Below, piece after piece: positions 39,962 to 48,853 of a DNA stretch of 64,000 nucleotides; within the stretch, counting starts at the first letter, position 1; the number at the start of each line of letters is the position of its first letter. The notes under the pieces are model-generated. The model was not told the DNA's origin. It saw only the letters and a program-made list of their open reading frames with translations, and did not search any database. The stretch lies in assembly GCF_012273655.1 (NCBI RefSeq), contig NZ_JAAWWP010000002.1:504017-568016 (forward strand), read 5' to 3'. The stretch comes from Streptomyces physcomitrii (GTDB taxonomy: Bacteria; Actinomycetota; Actinomycetes; Streptomycetales; Streptomycetaceae). The position numbers were made by a program, and so were the translations under genes.

Positions 39962-41203
39962 TCAGGGGCGCAGGACCGCCTTGGGTGCCTGGTGGCCGTG
40001 GGCGATGAAGGAGGGGAAGGGGGCCCGCTCCTGATCCTTCGCCAGGGCCACCTCGGGGAAGGCCGCGAAGAACCGGGGCAGCGCGGTGAGCGCCTCGGCG
40101 CGGGCCAGCGGGGCGCCGATGCAGCGGTGCACACCGTGGCCGAAGGCGAGGTGCCGGGACGGGGCCCGGGTGACGTCGAAGAGGTGGGCCTGAGGTCCGT
40201 GGAACTCGGGGTCCCAGCCCACCGCGCCGAAGGTGGCGAGGATGGGCTCGCCCGCGCCGATGACCACGTCCGCCACCGGGATGTCCTCGGTGGCGAAGCG
40301 CAGCGGCAGATGGGCGAGGGAGGGCGCCCAGCGCAGGGTCTCCTCGACCACCTGGGACCAGGGCACGGTGCCGTCGAGGACCAGGGCGAGCTGATCGGGG
40401 TTGTCCAGGAGGGCGACCACGGTGTTGCCGATGAGGTTGACGGTGGTCTCGTGGCCCGCGCCGAGGACCAGGATCAGGGTGTCGACGAGTTCGGTCTCGT
40501 TGAGCCGGTCGCCGCCGTCGCGGGCCTCGATCAGCGCCGAGGTGAGGTCCTCCCCGAGGTGCTCGCGCTTGCGGGCGACCAGCCGGGCCAGGGTCTCGCG
40601 GCCGTTGGCCAGCACCTGGCCGGCGACCTCGGGCGGCAGCGAGGTGTCCACGAAGGTGTTGATGAGCGCGGCCACATCGGTGCGCTCCGCCTCGTCGAGG
40701 CCGAAGAGTTCGCAGATCACCCGCATCGGCAGCGGATGCGCGAACTGCTCGCGCAGATCGACGACTTCGCCGGGGGCGCGGGTGCCGAGCGCGTCGAGGA
40801 GTTCGCCGGTGATGCGGTCGACGGCGGGCTGCATCTCCTGGGTGCGCCGGGCGGTGAAGGCCGGGGCGACGAGTTTGCGCAGCCGGGTGTGGTCGGGGCC
40901 GTAGGCGGTGAACATGTTCTCCACCCCGCACCAGTTGTAGATCCAGTGCGCCTCCGGGTGCGCGTGCACCCAGCCGTTGCGCCAGTCCGTCCAGTGCGCC
41001 CGCGGGTCCTTGCTGACCCGGGGGTCGTTCAGGAGGGATTCGAGGAGGCGGTGGCGGGTGGGTGCCCAGGCCCGTATCCCGCCGGGCAGCTCGACGGCAG
41101 CCACGTCCCCCAGCTCTCGTAGCCGTGCGGCTTCGCCGGGGATGTCGGCGCCGTGGATGTCGACGGGGTGGACGCTTCGGGCGTGAAGGGGTTCGACGGC
41201 CAT
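39962..41203 (-). CDS. Cytochrome P450 (canonical), last gene of conservon 1 operon
   Basis: ATG at 41201-41203 preceded by AGAGGAGAG; 413 residues. Heme loop [18 protein letters not shown] with the Cys ligand, K-helix ExxR as ETLR, and I-helix [12 protein letters not shown] (acid-Thr pair). It resembles CYP154-type enzymes often placed after cvnD. The first 175 bp are also the end of the upstream P450 frame. The substrate is unknown; electron donors are not encoded nearby. Confidence 0.93.
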   Translation of the reverse strand: MAVEPLHARSVHPVDIHGADIPGEAARLRELGDVAAVELPGGIRAWAPTRHRLLESLLNDPRVSKDPRAHWTDWRNGWVHAHPEAHWIYNWCGVENMFTAYGPDHTRLRKLVAPAFTARRTQEMQPAVDRITGELLDALGTRAPGEVVDLREQFAHPLPMRVICELFGLDEAERTDVAALINTFVDTSLPPEVAGQVLANGRETLARLVARKREHLGEDLTSALIEARDGGDRLNETELVDTLILVLGAGHETTVNLIGNTVVALLDNPDQLALVLDGTVPWSQVVEETLRWAPSLAHLPLRFATEDIPVADVVIGAGEPILATFGAVGWDPEFHGPQAHLFDVTRAPSRHLAFGHGVHRCIGAPLARAEALTALPRFFAAFPEVALAKDQERAPFPSFIAHGHQAPKAVLRP

Positions 41204-42411
41204 GGGATCTCTCCTCTGGTGGCGACGCGGACCGGGCTGAAGCGCGCGGGCAGCGAGGCGAGTGCGTGGTGGAAGGGGCCCTTGCGCAGCCGCAACTCGG
41301 TTTCGGGCACGGCGAGTTCGAGGTCGGGCAGCCGGTGGATGAGCTGGGTGAGGGCGGTCTCGGCGATGCTCATCGCGGTGCCGGGCACCGGGCAGGCGTG
41401 CGGGCCCATGGACCAGGCCAGGTGGGAGCCGCGCCCGGAGGCCGTGCAGCCCGGGCCCTGGGGGTCGGTGCCGATCGCCTCGTAGCCGATCATGACCAGG
41501 GTGTGGGCGGGGATGCCGCGGCCGTGGAAGGTGAGGTCCTGGCGGGGGTAGTGCGCCCCGTAGTTGGAGATGGGCGGCTGGTCGGCGAGGACCCGGTCGA
41601 TGGCCGGGATCACGTCGAGGGTGCCGCTGACCACCTGGTTGTACAGCTCGTCGTCGCGCAGCAGCCGGGCGAGCGGGCTGGCGATGAGGTTGGTGGTGGG
41701 CTCCTGCCCGGCGCCGAAGGTCAGCACCACCTGGTGGACGATCTCCACCGGGTCGAGTCCGGCGGGGTGCTGGAGCATCCAGGTGGTGAGGTTGCGGCCC
41801 GGGTTCTCGCGCTTCTCCGCGATCAGCTCCATCAGATAGGACTCGAAGGCCTTCTTGCCCGCGTCGGCCTCCCGGCCGCCCTCCATCATCTTGGCGAGCC
41901 CCTCGACGAGCCGGGGCGCGAAGAAGTCGTCCCGGCCGAAGAGGCGGTTGAAGACATAGCTCGGCAGCGGGCGCGCGTACCGCGCGACCAGGTCGGCCTC
42001 GCCGTCCGCGGCGAAGGTGTCGATGAGCCGGTCGGCGACGTCGCGGACCATGTCGCGCAGATGGTGCGGCTCGATCATCGCGAAGGCGTCGGCGGTGACG
42101 CCGCGGTGCCGGGCGTGGTCGGCGCCGTCGGTGAACATCGGGTTGGGGCGCGGGCCGAGCATGCCGAGGATCGGGTGGTCCGCGGGCCACTGCGCCGCCC
42201 ATGCGGTGGAGTCCTTGGTCCAGGTCGCGGTGTCGTGCAGCACGTCGGCGGCGGCGCGGTGCGAGACCACCAGGTAGCCGAAGACGCCGTCGACCAGCTC
42301 GATCGGGGCGAGGTCGCCGTAGTGCCGGCGCATGTCGGCGTAGTACTCGTGGCGGCGCTGCGCGAAGTCCTCGGTGTGCAGGCGGTAGTACGGGGGCGGG
42401 GGGAAGCTCAT
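41029..42411 (-). CDS. Atypical cytochrome P450 lacking ExxR (CYP157-like), conservon 1
   Basis: ATG at 42409-42411 overlaps the cvnD stop (ATGA). Heme loop [15 protein letters not shown] keeps the Cys, but where the K-helix ExxR is expected the sequence is [16 protein letters not shown], with no Glu-x-x-Arg. The I-helix is [15 protein letters not shown]. Known: CYP157-family P450s of Streptomyces conservons lack ExxR. The last ~58 residues read through in another frame over the start of the next P450 and look non-native (Pro/Ser/Thr-rich), as if the original stop was lost; total 460 residues against ~400 expected. Confidence 0.9.
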   Translation of the reverse strand: MSFPPPPYYRLHTEDFAQRRHEYYADMRRHYGDLAPIELVDGVFGYLVVSHRAAADVLHDTATWTKDSTAWAAQWPADHPILGMLGPRPNPMFTDGADHARHRGVTADAFAMIEPHHLRDMVRDVADRLIDTFAADGEADLVARYARPLPSYVFNRLFGRDDFFAPRLVEGLAKMMEGGREADAGKKAFESYLMELIAEKRENPGRNLTTWMLQHPAGLDPVEIVHQVVLTFGAGQEPTTNLIASPLARLLRDDELYNQVVSGTLDVIPAIDRVLADQPPISNYGAHYPRQDLTFHGRGIPAHTLVMIGYEAIGTDPQGPGCTASGRGSHLAWSMGPHACPVPGTAMSIAETALTQLIHRLPDLELAVPETELRLRKGPFHHALASLPARFSPVRVATRGEIPWPSNPFTPEASTPSTSTAPTSPAKPHGYESWGTWLPSSCPAGYGPGHPPATASSNPS

Positions 42412-43046
42412 GGGCCTGTGTTCCTGCGGTAGACGTCGAGGGAGTGGCTGACGAGGCCGATCAGGGCGTCGATGGAGGACTCGCGCTCCAGCGCGTTGCA
42501 GAACAGCAGCGGCGTCTCGGGGTGCAGGTCGAGGTCGGCGCGGACGGTGGCGGCGTCCAGGACGGGCGAGCCGGGGAAGTCGTTGACGGCCACCGCGTAC
42601 GGCATCCCCGACTCCTCCACCAGGTCCATCGCCTCGTAGCTGACCTCGGGTCTGCGCAGGTCCATCAGGACCAGGGCGCCGCGGGCCCCGTAGGCGGTGT
42701 CCAGCCAGGCCTGCCGGAAGCGGGCCTGGCCGGGGGTGCCGAAGAGGTAGAGCACCGTCTCGCCGGACTCGCCGAGGGTGAGGCGGCCGAAGTCCATGGT
42801 GACCGTGGTGTGGGTCTTCCGCGGGGTGAAGGCGAGGCTGTCGACGCGGCTGGACGGCGCCGTCATGACCTCCTCGGTGTGCAGCGAACGGGTCTCCGAG
42901 ACGGAGCGGATCAGGGTGGTCTTGCCGACCCCGAGTCCGCCCGCGACCACCAGCTTCACCATGTTCCGCACCGAGCTGGGCAGATAGGCGGGGCCGTCCG
43001 GCGCGGCGGCCGGATCAGGCCGGCTTCTTGAGCTTGCGAAGGCCAT
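42408..43046 (-). CDS. cvnD: CvnD: Ras/MglA-like small GTPase of conservon 1
   Basis: ATG at 43044-43046 lies 32 nt inside the end of cvnC; 212 residues. P-loop [17 protein letters not shown], switch/G3-like [12 protein letters not shown] (DxxG replaced by GTPGQ, as usual in CvnD), and G4-like VAVNDFPG (NxxD region altered). Known: conservon products assemble at the membrane much like a GPCR/G-protein system, CvnD being the GTPase. Confidence 0.95.
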   Translation of the reverse strand: MAFASSRSRPDPAAAPDGPAYLPSSVRNMVKLVVAGGLGVGKTTLIRSVSETRSLHTEEVMTAPSSRVDSLAFTPRKTHTTVTMDFGRLTLGESGETVLYLFGTPGQARFRQAWLDTAYGARGALVLMDLRRPEVSYEAMDLVEESGMPYAVAVNDFPGSPVLDAATVRADLDLHPETPLLFCNALERESSIDALIGLVSHSLDVYRRNTGP

Positions 43047-43371
43047 CGAGGACGTTCTCCAGCAGTTCGACGTCGGGGAGTTCAGCGGGCTCGACGGCCT
43101 GGATGAGGCCCAGGTCGAGCAGGTCGCCCGCGAGGATGCGGACCGCGGAGACGGGCAGGCGCAGATGGCCCGCCGCGTCCGCGAGGGTGAGATCGCCGCC
43201 GTCGACCGCCGTCAGCAGGTGGTGCTGCGGCGGGCTGAGCGAGGCGGCGGCCCGTCCGTCCACCCGGACCAGCCGGGTCAGTACGTCGGGGAGCGCACGG
43301 CGCGCACTGGTCCGGCCGCCCGTCGCCAGATAGGCGGGGGTGATCCGGACCGGGTCGCGCCGGCGGCTCAC
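43015..43371 (-). CDS. cvnC: CvnC: DUF742 protein of conservon 1
   Basis: GTG start overlapping cvnB (GTGA, 43368-43371); 118 residues. The DUF742 features RITPAYLATGGRT and LRLPVSAVRILAGDLLDLGL (winged-helix-like) are present, ending in [15 protein letters not shown]. Small cytosolic partner of CvnA/B/D. Confidence 0.95.
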   Translation of the reverse strand: MSRRRDPVRITPAYLATGGRTSARRALPDVLTRLVRVDGRAAASLSPPQHHLLTAVDGGDLTLADAAGHLRLPVSAVRILAGDLLDLGLIQAVEPAELPDVELLENVLDGLRKLKKPA

Positions 43372-43802
43372 CTCCCGTCACCCCGGCTGCTGATGTGCAG
43401 GGCGAAGGTGTCGGCCAGCTTGGCGAGTTCGTACATGACCCCGCCGAGGTCCGGGTCGGGCTGGGTGAAGGCGGCGATCCGCAGATTGTCCCCGGCGGCG
43501 ACGATCAGCAGGAAGCGGCCGTCCTCGCCCTCGATGGTGACGCTGCGCGCGCGGGCGCCGCCGCCCGCGACGACCGCGAGGGACTCCCGGCCCAGGCTGT
43601 AGAGCCCGGAGGCGGAGGCGGCGGTGGTCTCCGCCTGCTCGCGGTCGACCTCGCCGCCCGCCCCGGCGATGAGCCCGTCGGTGCTGAGGAAGACCACGGC
43701 GGCGAGGTCGTGGCGCTGTTGGAGCAGCTTCTCCGCCTGCTCCGAGTAGTTGGGCGCCTCGGCGAGCGGGGTGCTCTGGGCACGGCGGTCGGGAGTGGTC
43801 AT
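43368..43802 (-). CDS. cvnB: CvnB: roadblock/LC7-domain protein of conservon 1
   Basis: ATG at 43800-43802 overlapping the cvnA stop; 144 residues. Roadblock/LC7 fold: AAVVFLSTDGLIAGAGGEVD, FLLIVAAGDNLRIAAFTQPD, GVMYELAKLADTFALHI. In MglA-type systems roadblock proteins act as regulators (GAP-like) of the small GTPase. Confidence 0.95.
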   Translation of the reverse strand: MTTPDRRAQSTPLAEAPNYSEQAEKLLQQRHDLAAVVFLSTDGLIAGAGGEVDREQAETTAASASGLYSLGRESLAVVAGGGARARSVTIEGEDGRFLLIVAAGDNLRIAAFTQPDPDLGGVMYELAKLADTFALHISSRGDGR

Positions 43803-45133
43803 CGGGACGGCTCCTCGTGGGTGACTGGCGATTCGCTGCGGGCCCGCTCCAGGCTCGCCTGCATGCCCGCGTACCGGTCGCGGGTCGCGCTCGGGTCGTT
43901 GGGCCGGGGCGCCGCGTCCTGCGGTGCGGCCTGCCCGGCGGCGGGTGCCCGGCGCCTGCGGCGGGGCAGTCCGCCGGGGCCGGCCGCGGCGGGCGGGGCG
44001 GAAAGGGGGTCCTCGGCCGGTTCGGGGGCGAGGGGGCGGCTCGGTTCGGCGGGCAGCGGGGCCGCGGCGGACTGGCCGCCGCCCGCGGCCCGGTCCATCG
44101 AGACGAGCAGCGAGGCGTCGATGTGCACGACCGCCTCCATGCCGCGGGTGGCGGACGGCGACATGGCCACCTCGATGGCGTGCCTGCGGGTCAGCCGCCC
44201 GATCGCGGCGAAGCCGAGCTTGGGCGGGCTGCCGATCCCGGTGAGCAGGATGCGCCGGGAGGTGTCGAGCATCCGCAGCGCGAACTCCTGCTTCTCCGCG
44301 GTGTCCAGGCCGGGCCCCGAGTCGCTGACGACCACGGCGGCCCCGGCGGCGGTGCGGTGGATGCCGACGCGCACCGGCATGCTGCCGACGGTGCAGTAGG
44401 CGGCGTTGTCCATCAGCTCGGCGAGGACCATCGCCAGCGCCTCGGCGGCCGGTGCGGCCACCCCGAGCTGGGGCCCGGCGGGCAGGTGGTTGGTGATCTC
44501 GATGCGCCCGTAGGACTCGACGCGGGACTGGGCGGCGGTGACCAGGTCGGCGAGGTAGGAGTCCTGCCGGGCCAGGCCCGGGGCGTCACCGCAGACCACG
44601 CCGACGGCCTGCACCACGCGGCGCATCAGCACGGTGCGGTGGTCGAGTTCGTAGAGCACGGGGGTGAACTCGGGCCGGTCGCCGAAGTCGTGCTGCGCCT
44701 TGTCGAGGATCTTCTCCATCTGGGCGGCCAGGGTGCGCACCCGGCCCGCGACGGTGCGCATGACCTCCTGCGCGGCCTCGTCGGTACGGACCTGGCTGTC
44801 GCGCACCGCGGCGGTCAGCTGCTCGGCGACAGTGCGCAGCGCCTTGTCGACCTCGGTGTCCGCGAGCTCCGGGTGCGCGAGCGGCGGTACCCGGTGGGCG
44901 GGGTGGGCGAGTTGCCGGATCAGCGCGGGCACCCGGTTCTCGGCGAGGTGGCTCACCTCGGACAGCAGGGCCCGCCGCTGCCGCTCCTGGGCCCCGGCCT
45001 CCCGCCGCGCCTCCTCGGTCTCGGCGCGGGCGCGGGCGGTGGCGGCGCGGGCGCGGGTCAGGAGTACGGCGGCGAGCAGGCCCCACAGGGCGAGTACGCC
45101 GAGGGCGACGACGAGCGGTACGGGTATGTCCAT
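43799..45133 (-). CDS. cvnA: CvnA: membrane sensor-kinase-like ATPase of conservon 1
   Basis: The ATG at 45131-45133 is preferred over an upstream TTG because GAGGAC lies 6 nt before it; 444 residues. One N-terminal helix (PVPLVVALGVLALWGLLAAVL), a coiled coil rich in Ala/Arg/Glu (35-70), and an HATPase_c domain with N-box ELMDNAAYCTVGSMP and glycine box SDSGPGLD. There is no canonical phospho-acceptor His box. The C-terminal ~90 residues are Pro/Ala/Arg-rich. Confidence 0.93.
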   Translation of the reverse strand: MDIPVPLVVALGVLALWGLLAAVLLTRARAATARARAETEEARREAGAQERQRRALLSEVSHLAENRVPALIRQLAHPAHRVPPLAHPELADTEVDKALRTVAEQLTAAVRDSQVRTDEAAQEVMRTVAGRVRTLAAQMEKILDKAQHDFGDRPEFTPVLYELDHRTVLMRRVVQAVGVVCGDAPGLARQDSYLADLVTAAQSRVESYGRIEITNHLPAGPQLGVAAPAAEALAMVLAELMDNAAYCTVGSMPVRVGIHRTAAGAAVVVSDSGPGLDTAEKQEFALRMLDTSRRILLTGIGSPPKLGFAAIGRLTRRHAIEVAMSPSATRGMEAVVHIDASLLVSMDRAAGGGQSAAAPLPAEPSRPLAPEPAEDPLSAPPAAAGPGGLPRRRRRAPAAGQAAPQDAAPRPNDPSATRDRYAGMQASLERARSESPVTHEEPSR

Positions 45134-46180
45134 GGGTGAGTCCTCGGTCAACGCGGTCGCCGGGCCCGGGGGAAGGGGAGTCCGGCGTGACGGTGCGGGC
45201 GGCGCGGTGGGCGGGGAGCCCGGGGTGCCGCCGGTGGGGATGGGTCCACGGCGGGAGCGGTCGGGGAAGGTGTCAGCCGCGGGCTCCTGTCGGCCGCGCA
45301 GGGGTGCGGCCCTGCGGGGCGCCGGGCGTTCTCGCGCCGCCGGACAGCGCTGCCCGGCGCGCCTCGCCGCCTGCGCTCCGCGCGCCCGCGCTCAGGCCTG
45401 CACGTACGGTTACTGACACGTACTCAAGACTGGTACAGCCGCTCCGCTTTGGCAATAAGTCGCTCTGCGGAGGCTTCGCGAATTTCCGGCACGGACAATC
45501 CTTCGCGATGCCCGCATCGCCAACTCCCCTGCCGCACAACGCAGATACGTCACTTCAGCGCGAATGAACGTTTCCCGGCGGCCCGGGAATTCACTTTTCC
45601 GTAATACGGCGGATACGCTGAGGCATGTCGGCAACTCTGGTGCGTCGGCGCCCTCTTGGGGATAATCCGCACAGAAGCGGAAGCCGGTCGACAGGCCAGG
45701 CAAATGGGGACAGCCCCGCGGGCGCGCGGCCGGAAATTGTGAGCGATGCCACATCCACGGCCGCCGACGCGCGTTTCGAAGGCTGGACAAGCGGTCGGGA
45801 CCACCTCTCACCGGGCAGGTCCGCCATCCGCCGCCATCGGCCCCGGCAGGCCGCGCAGAGGGCCTCGCGGGCCGGGCCGGCACCGCCCGCACCGCCCCGC
45901 GGGACAGTGCGCCCGATATTCACAGAACCTTAGTGGTGGCCACTCAATTCGCCTTCACATGCGCGGAGTTGCTTCACTGACGAGTGATAAGGTCGGCGAA
46001 CTTCCAGTGGGCTGACGGTGCGTGGATCGCACCAGGGGGATCAGCCGCTCAGGCCTCATCTCGGAGGGGACGACGACCGACGTGGTCGCATAGGCTGCGG
46101 CGGCCTCTTGGAGAGGTGGCTTCTTCCGAGGTCGGGAAGGGCCAGCCGTTCTTTCCGTTACGCCACTTGAAGAGAGTTCC
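45134..46180. promoter_or_regulatory. 1-kb gene-free region between two divergent conservons
   Basis: No frame shows domain-like or properly biased coding sequence. Two patches are A/T-richer than the surroundings (about 45405-45625 and 45900-46180), each next to a conservon start, and probably hold the promoters. The middle (45640-45900) is ordinary high-G+C DNA. No large hairpin or repeated operator was recognised by eye. Confidence 0.5.
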
Positions 46181-47443
46181 ATGACGTCACTTGTGCAGGA
46201 CCCTGTCTTCTGGGTCCTGATAGCCGTAACTCTGGTCGCCCTGGCCGCCGTTCTGCGCGCGCGGCGGACCAACGTCGGCCTGCGGAAGCGTAACGCAGAT
46301 CTCCATGACGAACGCGGCACCCTGCTGGGCAAGTTCGACGAGCTCCAGGCCCATCAGGCAGGCCTGCGGGCGCAGTTCGCGGCCGAGCTCGCCGATGTCC
46401 GCTCCGACGCGGAAGAGGAGACCAAATCGGTCCTCAAGGCCGCGATGCGCACCCTGCAGAGCCTCGCCGACGAACAGCAGATCGTCATCGACCAGGCGCA
46501 GAAGAAATACGGCGAGGACCCGCAGATCCTCGCCGACCTGATGGCGATCGACCACACCAACAGCCAGTTCGGCCGCCGCGCCCAGGGCATCGCGGTGCTC
46601 TGCGGCGGCTGGCTCGGCCGCCGCGAGTCGGTCGCCTCCGTCTACGACGTGGCCCGCAGCGCCCAGGGCCGCATCCGGCAGTTCGACCGGGTCCGCATCC
46701 ACGCGCAGGCCAGCTTCTCCGTCGTCAGCAGAGCCGTGGAACCCGTCGCGGTGGTGCTCGCCGAGCTGCTGGCCAACGCCACCAAGTACTCGGCGCCCTC
46801 CACCCCGGTGGAGATCAACATCAAGGCCGTCTCCAAGGGCGTCTGCCTGATCGTCGACGACGGCGGCCTCGGCATGGGCCAGGAGGAGAAGGACCGCGCC
46901 GCCGCCCTGCTCTCCCCGGCCGCGCCGCTGACCATCTCCAGCCTGGGCAACCCCCCGCAGTTCGGCTTCGCCGTCTCCGGGATGCTCGCCACCCGGTACG
47001 GGTTCACCGTCTCGGTGGACTCGGTCTCGCCCTACGGGGGCGTCCGCGCGGTGATCCTGCTGCCCGACGAACTGCTCACCACGGAGGCAGTCCTGCCACC
47101 TTCCGCCGCCTCCCGTCCGCAGGGCCCCACCCCCATACAGCAGCCGCCCGCCCCGCAGCCCGTCGCGGTCGAGCACCCGGAGTCCCCCGCGGAGACGACC
47201 ACCCAGCTCACCCCGGTCAGCGACAGCGGGCCCGGCCCGATGCCGCCGGTCGGCACCACGGCGGGCGGACTGCCCAAGCGGCGCCGCTCCAGCCCGGTCG
47301 CGGTCGTCCCGCCGGCCCAGCAGTCCACCCCCGAACCTGCCCGTTCCAACCAGGAGACGGCCTCCCTCCTCGGCGCCTTCCAGCGCGGGACCCGCTCCGG
47401 GCGTACCACCACGACGCACACGGAAGGACAAGAGAACTCGTGA
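46181..47443 (+). CDS. cvnA: CvnA: membrane sensor-kinase-like ATPase of conservon 2
   Basis: ATG at 46181; 420 residues. N-terminal helix VFWVLIAVTLVALAAVL, a coiled coil (RKRNADLHDERGTLLGKFDE), then HATPase_c with N-box ELLANATKYSAPSTP and glycine box DDGGLGMGQE. The Pro/Gln/Thr-rich tail (330-420) contains LPKRRRSSP. It differs from conservon 1 CvnA by a clear NxxxY/S ATP site and lacks a phospho-acceptor His box. First gene of a tightly overlapped operon. Confidence 0.94.
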   Translation: MTSLVQDPVFWVLIAVTLVALAAVLRARRTNVGLRKRNADLHDERGTLLGKFDELQAHQAGLRAQFAAELADVRSDAEEETKSVLKAAMRTLQSLADEQQIVIDQAQKKYGEDPQILADLMAIDHTNSQFGRRAQGIAVLCGGWLGRRESVASVYDVARSAQGRIRQFDRVRIHAQASFSVVSRAVEPVAVVLAELLANATKYSAPSTPVEINIKAVSKGVCLIVDDGGLGMGQEEKDRAAALLSPAAPLTISSLGNPPQFGFAVSGMLATRYGFTVSVDSVSPYGGVRAVILLPDELLTTEAVLPPSAASRPQGPTPIQQPPAPQPVAVEHPESPAETTTQLTPVSDSGPGPMPPVGTTAGGLPKRRRSSPVAVVPPAQQSTPEPARSNQETASLLGAFQRGTRSGRTTTTHTEGQENS

Positions 47444-47844
47444 ACCCCGATCTGTCGTGGGCGCTCAACGACGTGCTCCAGGTACGCGGCGCGCGGCACG
47501 CGATCCTCGTCTCGTCCGACGGGCTGCTCCTGGAACACTCCAGTGAGTTCGGCCGCGACGACGCGGAGACCGTGGCCGCCGCGATCAGCGGCATGCAGTC
47601 GCTGAGCCGGGCCCTGGCCCCCTTCATCGGCAGCGGTCACACCACCGGCTGGCGCCAGACCCTCCTGGAGTACAACGACGGCTGGATCTTCCTGATCGCG
47701 GCGGGCAGCGGCGCCTACCTCGCGGCCACCGCCGGTGCCGACGTGGACATGGAGGCGATGTCCTTCCGTATGCAGCAGCAGGTGAGCGCGCTCGGCAAGG
47801 CCCTGATGACACCGCTGCGCGAGCATCCCGGCAGCGGCGCATGA
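47440..47844 (+). CDS. cvnB: CvnB: roadblock/LC7-domain protein of conservon 2
   Basis: GTG start overlapping the cvnA stop (GTGA); 134 residues. Roadblock features: RHAILVSSDGLLLEHSSEFG, WIFLIAAGSGAYLAATAGAD, RMQQQVSALGKALMTPLRE. Likely modulator of the downstream GTPase. Confidence 0.95.
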   Translation: MNPDLSWALNDVLQVRGARHAILVSSDGLLLEHSSEFGRDDAETVAAAISGMQSLSRALAPFIGSGHTTGWRQTLLEYNDGWIFLIAAGSGAYLAATAGADVDMEAMSFRMQQQVSALGKALMTPLREHPGSGA

Positions 47845-48215
47845 CGGCGCCCGGTGAGGAGCAGCCGGTCACGAGCGGGTTCATCCGCTCCTACGTCATC
47901 ACCAACGGGCGGGACCTGCCGGACGCGGACGGGTTCTCCCTGGTCACGCTGGTCACCATCGCGCCCGACCGGGAGCCCCCGGCCCGGCTCAGTCCCGAAC
48001 TGCGCTCCGTGTGGGACCTGTGCTCGGGCGGCTACCTGTCGGTCGCGGAGGTGGCCGCCCGCCTCGAACTGCCGGTCGGTGTGGTGCGGTTGCTCCTGAC
48101 GGATTTAGCGGATCAGGGCCACCTGCTCCGGCGGGCCGCACCGCCGCCCGCCCAACTTGTCGACAGGAAGATCCTCAAAGAGGTGCTGCATGGACTCCAA
48201 CGCCGCTTCGGCTGA
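47841..48215 (+). CDS. cvnC: CvnC: DUF742 protein of conservon 2
   Basis: ATG overlapping the cvnB stop (ATGA); 124 residues. DUF742 pattern: FIRSYVITNGRDLPDADGFS, LELPVGVVRLLLTDLADQGH, ending LKEVLHGLQRRFG. Overlaps cvnD by 26 nt. Confidence 0.95.
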   Translation: MTAPGEEQPVTSGFIRSYVITNGRDLPDADGFSLVTLVTIAPDREPPARLSPELRSVWDLCSGGYLSVAEVAARLELPVGVVRLLLTDLADQGHLLRRAAPPPAQLVDRKILKEVLHGLQRRFG

Positions 48216-48780
48216 CAGCATTTACGTGCCGGACGCGGTGCAGACGGCCGCGAAGATCCTCGTCGTCGGCCACTTCGCGGTGGGCAAGACCACGCTCATC
48301 GGCACCCTCTCCGAGATCGCCCCGCTGCGTACCGAGGAGAAGATGACGCAGGCGGCGGCGCACGTCGACGACCTGCGGGGCGCGCCCGACAAGAAGACGA
48401 CGACCGTGGCGCTCGACTTCGGCCGTCTGACGCTCAGCGACGAACTGGTCCTGTACCTGTTCGGCACCCCGGGCCAGCAGCGCTTCATGCAGCTGTGGGA
48501 GGACATGGCCAGGGGCGCGCTCGGCGCGCTGCTCCTGGTCGACCCCTCACGCCTGGCCGAGACCTTCCCGGTCATCGACCTGATCGAGAAGTACGGCCTG
48601 GAGTTCGCGATCGCGGTCAACAGCTTCGACGCGCGCTCCCGGTACGCGGAGGAGGAGCTGCGGGAGGCGCTCGACCTGCTGCCGCACACCCCGGTCGTCT
48701 ACTGCGACGCCCGGGACCAGCACAGTTCGGCGCAGGCCCTGATCACCCTCATCCAGCACCTGCTCGCGCGCGCCTCCTGA
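48190..48780 (+). CDS. cvnD: CvnD: Ras/MglA-like small GTPase of conservon 2
   Basis: The ATG 48190 has AAAGAGGTG 5-12 nt upstream; 196 residues. P-loop [32 protein letters not shown] in the switch II position, and AIAVNSFD near G4. Same architecture as the other CvnD but clearly diverged, so the two conservons are not a recent duplication. Confidence 0.95.
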   Translation: MDSNAASADSIYVPDAVQTAAKILVVGHFAVGKTTLIGTLSEIAPLRTEEKMTQAAAHVDDLRGAPDKKTTTVALDFGRLTLSDELVLYLFGTPGQQRFMQLWEDMARGALGALLLVDPSRLAETFPVIDLIEKYGLEFAIAVNSFDARSRYAEEELREALDLLPHTPVVYCDARDQHSSAQALITLIQHLLARAS

Positions 48781-48853
48781 CGCGCCTGCCCCATCCGCCG
48801 CCCCGGACCTCCCCAAGACCCGGGCTCAGACCGAGAAACACCGAGGAACGACG

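Noticed and set aside
45591..45923. Small frames in the gap between the conservons
   Set aside because: Wrong codon bias, no domain, and mutually overlapping on both strands.
45960..45991. TTGCTT ... GATAAG as a promoter for conservon 2
   Set aside because: Spacing between the hexamers is only about 10 bp, too short for a sigma-70-type promoter.
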